DNA of 64,000 nt from JAFDVL01 sp043783625 (GTDB taxonomy: Bacteria; Acidobacteriota; Blastocatellia; RBC074), in contig JAYVZE010000151.1 in NCBI GenBank assembly GCA_043783625.1, positions 15,206 through 79,205 on the forward strand, written 5' to 3'. Below, in pieces: positions 1-7,053 of the stretch. Position numbers and translations under genes: made by a program. The notes below the pieces were generated by a model. That model was given only the letters and a program-made list of their open reading frames with translations, was not told the origin of the DNA and did not search any database. Positions within the stretch are counted from its first letter, which is position 1. Every line of letters begins with the position of its first letter.

Positions 1-1718
1 GCGAGCTGGTCAATGAAACTCGTCACTCGTCACTCGTCACTCATCACTCTGAGAAAATTATAGTTGAGCATACATCTATCAATCCCAACAAAGCCGCACA
101 TATCGGACACGTTAGAAATTCTGTTCTGGGAGATTCTGTCATTCGCATTCTGAAGGCGATTGGCGATACTGTCGAAACGCACAACTACATTGATAACACC
201 GGAGTTCAGGTTGCCGATGTCGTAGTCGGCTTCATCCACATCGAAAATAAATCTCTCGAAGAAATCAAAGCCATCGCTGAAAAGCCTGTCAATACACGCG
301 AAGACAGCTTTGATTATTATTGCTGGGAATTGTATGCCCGCGTCGGGCAATGGTACGAAGCGGATAAATCTCGTTTGGAAATTCGTGCGAATACGTTGCA
401 CGAAATCGAAGCTGGCGGAAACGTTACGGCAGAAATCGGCGAATATATTTCCGCGAAAATTGTTGATTGTCATTTGAATACAATGTCGCGGCTGGACATC
501 AGTTATGACTTGCTGGCACGTGAAAGCGAAATTCTGCATCTGCATTTTTGGGCACACGCTTTTGAAAAGCTGAAAGAAGGTGGCGTCATTGTTTTTGAAA
601 CGGAAGGTCGCAGCAAAGGTTGCTGGGTGATGCGAGCGGAGACCGACGGGACGACGGAGCGACAAGACGACGGGGAGATTGAAAGCGAACACGACGCGGA
701 TAAAATTATTGTGCGCTCTAACGGAACGGTGACTTACACAGGCAAAGATATTGCCTATCATTTATGGAAGCTCGGCAAACTCGGGCTTGATTTTAATTAC
801 AACTTTTTACGTCACGATCATCGTGGACGCGAAGTCTGGATGTCATCGGCTGAAAAAAATTCCGCACCGCATCCAGTCTTCGGCAATGGTACAGCTTATT
901 TGAACGTGATTGATGTCGGACAATCCTATCCGCAAATGAACGTCAAAAAAGCCGTGATGATGCTGGCGGCTTCGGACGAAGAAAAAGCGAAAGTCTCACG
1001 CAGCGCACATCTCGCGTATGAAAAAGTTACGCTCAGTGCCGATGCCGCCAAAGAATTAGGCGTTGAATCCGACGGCTCTGTTTCCATGTCCGGTCGTAAA
1101 GGCCTGGGAGTCAAAGCCGACGATTTAATTGATCGTTTAGAAGCCAGTGCATTCGTCGAAGTAAGCTCCCGTCACGCCGATTTATCCGAAGACGCACAAA
1201 AGAAAATCGCGCATCAAATCGCAGTCGCGGCGTTGCGCTATTTTCTGCTGAAATTTACGCGCACTTCGATCATCGCTTTCGACTTCAAAGAAGCACTGAG
1301 TTTTGAAGGCGAAACCGGGCCGTACATTCAATATTCAGCCGTTCGTGCAAATAATATTTTCCGTAAAATTGGCCGCACTCCTGATGAAATTCAAAAGGAT
1401 TTCGTAACCATTGATGCTGCGCAAATCAATGAATTTCTTTCTGGAGATGACGGAAATAATTTATGGTCAGTCATTTATTTTGCAGCTCGATTAATTGATG
1501 TTGCAGAGATTGCCGCAAAAGGTTTTGAGCCAACGCACGTTGCGAAATATGCGTTCCAGTTAGCGAAACAATTTAATGTCTTCTATCACGATTTTCACAT
1601 TCTCAGTGAAGCCGATGAAGTACGAAAAACTTTATTGTTAACGGTCGCAGATATTACGCGCCGCCAACTGGAACAAGCTTTGTCATTATTGGGAATCGAA
1701 ACGCCTGAACGAATGTAA
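1..1718 (+). CDS. argS: arginyl-tRNA synthetase, 3' part (5' end outside window)
   Basis: Class I arginyl-tRNA synthetase, which charges tRNA-Arg in the cytoplasm. The reading frame is open from base 3 to the TAA at 1716-1718, so the start codon lies left of the window. The class I signature HIGH is visible in NKAAHIGHVRNSVLGDS (about bases 85-140). A MSGRKG segment (about base 1086) stands where the KMSK loop is expected; ArgS often has a degenerate KMSK. The C-terminal anticodon-binding (DALR) region starts near TGPYIQYSAVRANNIF (about base 1315). Just before the HIGH segment an in-frame run of 7-bp repeats (18-50) encodes a stretch rich in His, Ser and Thr. It is probably a surface-loop insertion in this essential enzyme. 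The N-terminal Add1 domain is not visible here. Confidence 0.95.
   Translation, partial: ELVNETRHSSLVTHHSEKIIVEHTSINPNKAAHIGHVRNSVLGDSVIRILKAIGDTVETHNYIDNTGVQVADVVVGFIHIENKSLEEIKAIAEKPVNTREDSFDYYCWELYARVGQWYEADKSRLEIRANTLHEIEAGGNVTAEIGEYISAKIVDCHLNTMSRLDISYDLLARESEILHLHFWAHAFEKLKEGGVIVFETEGRSKGCWVMRAETDGTTERQDDGEIESEHDADKIIVRSNGTVTYTGKDIAYHLWKLGKLGLDFNYNFLRHDHRGREVWMSSAEKNSAPHPVFGNGTAYLNVIDVGQSYPQMNVKKAVMMLAASDEEKAKVSRSAHLAYEKVTLSADAAKELGVESDGSVSMSGRKGLGVKADDLIDRLEASAFVEVSSRHADLSEDAQKKIAHQIAVAALRYFLLKFTRTSIIAFDFKEALSFEGETGPYIQYSAVRANNIFRKIGRTPDEIQKDFVTIDAAQINEFLSGDDGNNLWSVIYFAARLIDVAEIAAKGFEPTHVAKYAFQLAKQFNVFYHDFHILSEADEVRKTLLLTVADITRRQLEQALSLLGIETPERM
18..50. repeat. heptanucleotide repeat island inside argS
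   Basis: Direct tandem repeat with a 7-base period: ACTCGTC at 18-24, 25-31 and 32-38, then ACTCATC at 39-45 and a partial unit to 50. It is translated in frame within argS just before the HIGH motif region. One unit more or less would shift the frame, because 7 is not a multiple of 3. It belongs with the other heptad islands at 15970, 39043, 44042, 55451 and 61971. Confidence 0.9.
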
Positions 1719-1719
1719 T

Positions 1720-1770
1720 CGTATTGCGGGCGGCTTGCCCGCAAATCACTGGCGAGCCGCCCGCAATACG
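1720..1770. repeat. palindrome directly after argS
   Basis: Arms of 16 bp (1720-1735 and 1755-1770) are perfectly complementary, with a 19-nt spacer. A second, competing hairpin sits inside it (1724-1731 with 1737-1744). The element begins two bases after the argS stop codon. It has no T-run, so it is not a classical terminator, but it could stabilise the 3' end of the mRNA or act as a REP-like element. Confidence 0.75.
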
Positions 1771-1783
1771 AAGTCGGAAATCT

Positions 1784-3655
1784 ATGAAAATCAATCGCAC
1801 GCTTATTGATGAAAAAAAACAACAGCTTGAACGAATCAAGCTGGAACTGAAGCAGGAATTTGTCGGCATTGATTACATCATTGATGACTTGTTGGATTAC
1901 ATTCAAATCTGGTATTTGATGCCGGAAATTCTAACGCGTCCGATCATCGTTAATTTGTGGGGAATGACGGGCGTAGGCAAAACGGATCTCGTTCGTAAGC
2001 TTGTCAGTAAGCTTCATTATCAGGATCGCTTCGCCGAAGTTGAACTTAGCAACAGTGAAAACAGCAGTGGCAGTTGGCGCAATTCTGTCTGGTCAATTCT
2101 TGATGATAACGGACTGAATGATGGACTTCCTTCGATAGTTCTGTTCGATGAAATCCAAAAATTTGCGACGTTGGATGCCACCGGTCAGCCGCTTTTAAAT
2201 GTACGTTTTCAGGATTTCTGGGAGCTGCTCAGCGACGGAAAGTTAGCCAAGCGCGACAACAAAGAAGACATCAATCAGTATCTGAACACGTATTTGTTCA
2301 GTGCCTCGCAGCGCAAAAAACAACTGGCGCAAAATACCGAAGAAGGCGTTGATCCAAACCCGACGATTGGAATCTGGGAAGCGAATCGGTTGAAAAAACT
2401 TTTTGATTTAGAGCAGGATGCGCTGGTGATTGCGGAGTTGACTACGGATGAAATTTTAGGAATTTTGCAGGAACGAAAATCGCGCAAGAAAATTTATGAA
2501 GCCGTCAATCACGCGAAAACGCTAATCATCATCAGCGGAAATCTGGATGATGCTTTCACGATGTCGAACGCTACTGGCGAAGCAGATATTGATGCAGACA
2601 TTTTTCATGCCTTCACCGAAAAGATCACAATCATTGATATTAAGAGCGCCTTGACGCGGAAGTTTCGTCCTGAACAAGTAGCGCGTTTCGGCAATATTCA
2701 TCTGATTTATAATTCGCTGAAGAAGGAACATTTTCAAAAAATCATTGCCAACGAAATCACGCGAATCATCGAAAAAACGAAAGAGCATTTTCGGATAGAC
2801 ATCACCGTTGATGACAGTCTGAAGCAATTGATTTATCAAAACGGAGTCTTCCCGGCGCAAGGCGTTCGCCCCGTTTTTTCCAGCGTGATTGATATTCTCG
2901 AAGCGAACCTGAGCAAATTATTATTCGATGCGCTCATCGCACGATCACGAAAAATTAGTATTGCTTATGATTACGTCCAGCACGAAATCAAAGCTCGCGT
3001 TGGAGCCAAGCGTGATGTCGTCATCAAGTATGTTGGTCGAATTGATAAAATTCGTGACAGTAATTTAGCCGATTTAATTTCCAATGTTTCTGTTCACGAA
3101 AGCGGACATGCTGTGGCGTACGCGGTACTCTTCGGTCTCGCCGCTTTGCAGTTAAAATCAAAAGTTGCCTCGACGTATGTCAGCGGCTTCACCTTTCCGC
3201 ATCAGATTTATCAAACTCGTAAAAGCCTGCTGGATAAAATCAAAGTTTACTTGGCGGGAGGTTTGGCCGAAGAAATTATTTTCGGTAAAGATCGCGCTAC
3301 TGTTGGACGTGAAAATGATCGTGAAGAAGCTACGAAACTGGCGATGGGTTATATTCGCCGCTACGGTTTTCACGAAGATTTTCAGGCGTATTACACGAAT
3401 GAACCGGGTGCTTCGATGGACTTGGATGTGACGGATGCCGCGATTGAAAAACTCCTGCGCAAGATGGGCAAAGAAACAACAGAAATCCTGAAAAAACATC
3501 GCCCATTTTTAGAAGAACTTTCGCAAGAACTACTAACGCAGGGAAGTTTGACTTCTGCACAGATCGCGGAAGTTGCTGAGAAAAATAAGGTCGAAGTACA
3601 AGTCAAAGAAGAAGGTTATTTGCATATTGAAAATTACGAAAATTTTCTGAAATAA
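1784..3655 (+). CDS. soluble Clp-type AAA ATPase fused to an M41 (FtsH-type) zinc protease
   Basis: Predicted ATP-dependent metalloprotease of 623 residues. The ATPase half resembles the second AAA domain of ClpB/ClpX-type unfoldases rather than FtsH. It has Walker A GMTGVGKT (60-67), Walker B IVLFDEIQKF (from 118) followed by a Clp-like FWELLSDGKL, then a sensor/arginine-finger stretch KFRPEQVARF, and a D2-small-like GVRPVFSSVID. The C-terminal half carries the M41 zinc site: HESGH (438-442), AGGLAEEIIFG, and Asp512 in GRENDREEATKLA as the expected third ligand. No transmembrane helix is seen at the N-terminus, whereas FtsH is membrane anchored. I chose the ATG at 1784; a TTG at 1724 would lie inside the palindrome and adds residues without homology. 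Substrate unknown. Confidence 0.8.
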   Translation: MKINRTLIDEKKQQLERIKLELKQEFVGIDYIIDDLLDYIQIWYLMPEILTRPIIVNLWGMTGVGKTDLVRKLVSKLHYQDRFAEVELSNSENSSGSWRNSVWSILDDNGLNDGLPSIVLFDEIQKFATLDATGQPLLNVRFQDFWELLSDGKLAKRDNKEDINQYLNTYLFSASQRKKQLAQNTEEGVDPNPTIGIWEANRLKKLFDLEQDALVIAELTTDEILGILQERKSRKKIYEAVNHAKTLIIISGNLDDAFTMSNATGEADIDADIFHAFTEKITIIDIKSALTRKFRPEQVARFGNIHLIYNSLKKEHFQKIIANEITRIIEKTKEHFRIDITVDDSLKQLIYQNGVFPAQGVRPVFSSVIDILEANLSKLLFDALIARSRKISIAYDYVQHEIKARVGAKRDVVIKYVGRIDKIRDSNLADLISNVSVHESGHAVAYAVLFGLAALQLKSKVASTYVSGFTFPHQIYQTRKSLLDKIKVYLAGGLAEEIIFGKDRATVGRENDREEATKLAMGYIRRYGFHEDFQAYYTNEPGASMDLDVTDAAIEKLLRKMGKETTEILKKHRPFLEELSQELLTQGSLTSAQIAEVAEKNKVEVQVKEEGYLHIENYENFLK

Positions 3656-3684
3656 ATTTTTCGGTCGAAACGAGGGCTATGTTT

Positions 3685-5430
3685 ATGAAACATTTTGTCT
3701 TATTGGTTTCTGTTATTACTGTGATTTTTATGGTTGCCTGTAATCAATCCACAACTCAACCAACAAAGGTCGAAACCACTGTTTCCGACTCTGGTTTTAA
3801 TCAACTCGTAGATCAATATTTTGATGGACTCAATAGATTCTATCCATCGAATGCGACCTATCAAGGGATTCATGATTTCGACACGCAACTGGAAGATTAC
3901 TCGCAGGAATCTGTCGCGAAGCGCGTCAAATTCTTCAAGGAATATGACCAGAAATTTACAGCAGTTGAGGCGACAAAACTGAGTGCGAACGATGCTGCCG
4001 ACCGTGAAATTGTTTTGAGTAATATTAAGAGTTCGTTGTTGGAATTAGAAAGTATCAAACAATGGGAAAAGAATCCTGACATTTATAGCAGTGGCGTTAC
4101 GAGCAGTGTTTTCACGATCATGAGCCGCAACTTCGCTCCGCAGGATGAACGTTTGAAATCAGTTATCGCACGGCAAAAACTAATGCCAAAAGTTTTTGAT
4201 GACGCTCGTGCTAATCTGAAAAATCCTCCGAAGATTTATACCGAAGTTGCGATCCAACAAATCCCCGGCATTATTAGTTTTTTCAAAAATGATTTGCCTT
4301 CCGCCTTCAAAGAAGTCAAACACGCTGCGTTATTAGCTGAATTCAAAGCCTCGAATCAAGTGGTTATGGATGCGCTGGAAAAGTACGGCAAATTTTTGAA
4401 GACTGAGTTATTGCCAAAATCAAACGGCGATTTTCGTATCGGCGAAGATAACTATCGTAAAAAACTTCTTTACGACGAAATGGTAGATTTGCCGCTGGAT
4501 CGTCTATTACAAATCGGCGAAGAAAATTTGCGAGCGAATCAGGAAGCCTATAAACAGGCGGCTTTGAAGCTTGATCCGAAAAAAACTCCGCAACAAATTT
4601 TAGCCGAACAAGCCAAAGATCATCCTGCACCGGAAAAATTATTGGAGGCTTTTCGCGGCACCTTGGCAGGCTTGGTGAAATTCATTGAAGACAAAAAAAT
4701 CATCACAATTCCCTCCTCCATTTTGCCGATCCTGGAAGAAACGCCGCCGTTCCAACGTGCGACAACTTTTGCTTCGATGGACACGCCTGGTCCGTATGAA
4801 TCCAAAGCGAAAGAAGCTTATTTCAACGTGACGTTACCTGAAAAAAATTGGAAGCCTGCGCAGATTGCCGAACACATGGCTGGATTCAATTATGGCACGA
4901 TTATTTCGACAGCAATTCATGAAGCGTATCCGGGGCATTACACCCAATTTTTATGGGTTCCGAAAGCTCCTTCAAAAGTTCGCAAGTTGTTAGGTGCGGC
5001 TTCAAATGCGGAAGGTTGGGCGCATTACTCAGAACAGATGATGTTGGATGAAGGCTACGGCAACGGCGATGCGAAATTGCGTTTGGGGCAATTGCAGGAT
5101 GCGTTGTTGCGCAATGCGCGGTACATCGTCGGCATCAAAATGCACACAGGGCAAATGAGCTATGATCAGGCGATAGATTATTTTGTGAAAGAAGGTTATC
5201 AATCACGCGCCAATGGTGAGCGCGAAGTGAAACGTGGCACGGCGGATCCAACATATCTCTATTACACGCTTGGCAAATTACAAATTTTGAAGTTGCGCGA
5301 AGATTACAAAAAATTGCGCGGCGACAAATTTTCACTTCAGGAATTTCACGACGAATTTATCAAACAAGGATTTCCACCAATCAAAATTATTCGGCGTGGT
5401 ATGCTGGGGAATGATAGCCCGGTGCTTTAA
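3685..5430 (+). CDS. DUF885 family lipoprotein, putative zinc peptidase
   Basis: Exported protein of 581 residues. It begins with a lipoprotein signal ending in the lipobox VAC and is probably anchored in a membrane facing the periplasm. It matches the DUF885 family, which carries a HExxxGH metallopeptidase-like motif, here HEAYPGH (from residue 412). The nearby AEGWAHYSEQMMLDEG is also typical. The length is normal for the family. The ATG at 3685 is preferred over that at 3679 because GAGGG lies 8 bases upstream of it and only 2 upstream of the other. The true substrates are unknown. It lies 29 bases after the protease gene, so they may be co-transcribed. Confidence 0.85.
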   Translation: MKHFVLLVSVITVIFMVACNQSTTQPTKVETTVSDSGFNQLVDQYFDGLNRFYPSNATYQGIHDFDTQLEDYSQESVAKRVKFFKEYDQKFTAVEATKLSANDAADREIVLSNIKSSLLELESIKQWEKNPDIYSSGVTSSVFTIMSRNFAPQDERLKSVIARQKLMPKVFDDARANLKNPPKIYTEVAIQQIPGIISFFKNDLPSAFKEVKHAALLAEFKASNQVVMDALEKYGKFLKTELLPKSNGDFRIGEDNYRKKLLYDEMVDLPLDRLLQIGEENLRANQEAYKQAALKLDPKKTPQQILAEQAKDHPAPEKLLEAFRGTLAGLVKFIEDKKIITIPSSILPILEETPPFQRATTFASMDTPGPYESKAKEAYFNVTLPEKNWKPAQIAEHMAGFNYGTIISTAIHEAYPGHYTQFLWVPKAPSKVRKLLGAASNAEGWAHYSEQMMLDEGYGNGDAKLRLGQLQDALLRNARYIVGIKMHTGQMSYDQAIDYFVKEGYQSRANGEREVKRGTADPTYLYYTLGKLQILKLREDYKKLRGDKFSLQEFHDEFIKQGFPPIKIIRRGMLGNDSPVL

Positions 5431-5459
5431 ATCATTGTTTGAGCCAAAGTATTTTTAGG

Positions 5460-5915
5460 ATGTTTTTCAAACTCTCAAAATTATTCTACCTCCTTCTGCT
5501 GTTGCAAGTGCTAATTTCTTCAACGGAGGCTCAGGGTAAATATGGTGATTTAAAAAATTGGCGAGGTAAGTTTCCGCGTCCTGAATATAATCGGATTGCT
5601 GAAAATAAATGGAAAGGTAATTTTTTTGAGTTACCAGAAATCAATTCCTCACTAAAAAAACTATTAACTCAAACAGATTTTCAATATCTTACGAAAAGGC
5701 ATACCAAAGAAGCACCTATTGAGATCAAAGGTGATTATCTAAAACTGACTGTTTGCGGATCACATAAAGGAATAGGCTGTGATAATAATACAGTCTTTGT
5801 CATGAATCTTGTTGATGGTTCAATCTATGTTGCAGTTGATCGGTATGCTGTGTCTCCAAAGTTTTATAGTACTAAAGGAAAATTTACTGATTTGCCAAAG
5901 AATCTCCAGTATTGA
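5460..5915 (+). CDS. small secreted protein, possibly Ivy-like lysozyme inhibitor
   Basis: A protein of 151 residues with a clear signal peptide (hydrophobic LLLLLQVLISS, then EAQ cleavage region). No family is certain. Its centre has two cysteines in CGSHKGIGC followed by NNTVFVMN. This vaguely recalls the CKPHxC...VM segment of the periplasmic lysozyme inhibitor Ivy, but the spacing differs and I treat the resemblance as a hint only. The ATG at 5460 is chosen; an in-frame TTG at 5439 would add seven residues and has no ribosome binding site. The gene stands between the DUF885 gene and aroF. Confidence 0.6.
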   Translation: MFFKLSKLFYLLLLLQVLISSTEAQGKYGDLKNWRGKFPRPEYNRIAENKWKGNFFELPEINSSLKKLLTQTDFQYLTKRHTKEAPIEIKGDYLKLTVCGSHKGIGCDNNTVFVMNLVDGSIYVAVDRYAVSPKFYSTKGKFTDLPKNLQY

Positions 5916-5954
5916 TTCCCTCGGTTACAGTTCACGCTATTCTTTAATAAATTT

Positions 5955-6971
5955 ATGCTTATTGTAATGACTTCCGACGCGACTGAAACTGATGTGCAGC
6001 GCGTCATCGCTCAAATCGAAGCCCTTGGATATAAACCTCATCCGATGCCTGGTTCCAGTCGTACCGCGATTGGCGTCACTGGAAATCAAGGCGCGGTTGA
6101 TCCTGAACCTTTCAATGAAATGCCCGGCGTAGCGGAATGCGTTCGCGTTACCAAACCTTATAAATTAGTCGGGCGCGACCTCAAGCATGACAAAACGGTC
6201 ATCAGAATTGGTGAAGCTGAAATCGGTGGCGACGAACCCGCGATCATCGCTGGCGTTTGTGCGGTTGAATCGCACGAGCAAACCATGATTACAGCGGAAG
6301 TCGTTGCCGAAATGGGTTGCAAATGGTTTCGTGGTGGAGCTTTCAAGCCGCGCTCTTCGCCGTACGCTTTTCAGGGAATGCACGAAGAAGGATTGAAAAT
6401 TCTGGAAGACGTTCGCAACACTTACGGTTTGAGAATTGTCACCGAAGCGATTGATGAACCCGCGCTTGATCTCTGTGAAAAATATGCAGACGTGATTCAG
6501 ATCGGGACGCGCAACATGCAAAATTTCAGTTTGCTGAAACGCGCCGGACAAGCTCGCAAGCCGATCCTTTTAAAACGCGGAATGTCTTCGACGTTGGAAG
6601 AGCTTTTGCTGGCGGCGGAATACATTATGTCCGAAGGCAATTATCAGGTGATTCTGTGCGAACGCGGCATCCGAACGTTCGGGAATCATTCACGGTTCAC
6701 GCCTGATCTGGCAGTTATCCCGGCAGCACAACGACTTTCACATTTGCCGATTATTCTTGATCCAAGTCATAGCACGGGAACGCGCGAAACGGTGATTCCG
6801 ATGTCACGCGCCGGGATTGCAATTGGTGCGGATGGAATATTAGTTGATATTCATCCTTACCCGGAACGTGCGTTGTGCGACGGGCCGCAAGCGTTATTAT
6901 TTGATATGTTCAGAGAGATGGTTGGAGAGTTGAGAGCAATTGCGAAGATTGTGAAGAGTAGTAAGCATTAA
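5955..6971 (+). CDS. aroF: 3-deoxy-7-phosphoheptulonate synthase (DAHP synthase)
   Basis: First enzyme of the shikimate pathway: condenses phosphoenolpyruvate and erythrose 4-phosphate. At 338 residues it is of the short type I-beta kind (Thermotoga/Bacillus AroA-like). An N-terminal ferredoxin-like regulatory domain (about 1-70) precedes the barrel. Family motifs visible are CAVES, RGGAFKPRSSPYAFQG, QIGTRNMQNFSLLK, LKRGMSSTLEE, LCERGIRTF and LDPSHSTGTRE. The N-terminal domain is the usual site of feedback inhibition by aromatic amino acids. The usual GPCAVES is GVCAVES here. The stop codon at 6969-6971 overlaps the first base of a large palindrome. Confidence 0.93.
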   Translation: MLIVMTSDATETDVQRVIAQIEALGYKPHPMPGSSRTAIGVTGNQGAVDPEPFNEMPGVAECVRVTKPYKLVGRDLKHDKTVIRIGEAEIGGDEPAIIAGVCAVESHEQTMITAEVVAEMGCKWFRGGAFKPRSSPYAFQGMHEEGLKILEDVRNTYGLRIVTEAIDEPALDLCEKYADVIQIGTRNMQNFSLLKRAGQARKPILLKRGMSSTLEELLLAAEYIMSEGNYQVILCERGIRTFGNHSRFTPDLAVIPAAQRLSHLPIILDPSHSTGTRETVIPMSRAGIAIGADGILVDIHPYPERALCDGPQALLFDMFREMVGELRAIAKIVKSSKH

Positions 6972-7048
6972 TGCAGAAGCCCGCACGGAGTAAGGGCGCT
7001 TTTCGCTTATAATGGAAAAGCGCACTTACTCCGTGCGGGCTTCTGCAT
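6971..7048. repeat. 33-bp-arm palindrome between aroF and hppA (copy A)
   Basis: Arms at 6971-7003 and 7016-7048 pair over 33 bp with one mismatch, around a 12-base loop. A related copy lies at 42213-42298, sharing the arm core GCAGAAGCCCGCACG. The first base is the last base of the aroF stop codon and the right end is 5 bases from the hppA stop. It therefore sits between convergent genes, where a bidirectional terminator or REP-type element would be expected. Confidence 0.85.
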
Positions 7049-7053
7049 TTGTA

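Noticed and set aside
30..761. Long minus-strand open frame opposite argS
   Set aside because: The plus-strand frame carries the HIGH motif and continues to the argS end, so the antisense frame is a shadow.
1724..1783. An upstream TTG start for the AAA/M41 protein
   Set aside because: It lies inside a palindrome and adds residues with no homology.
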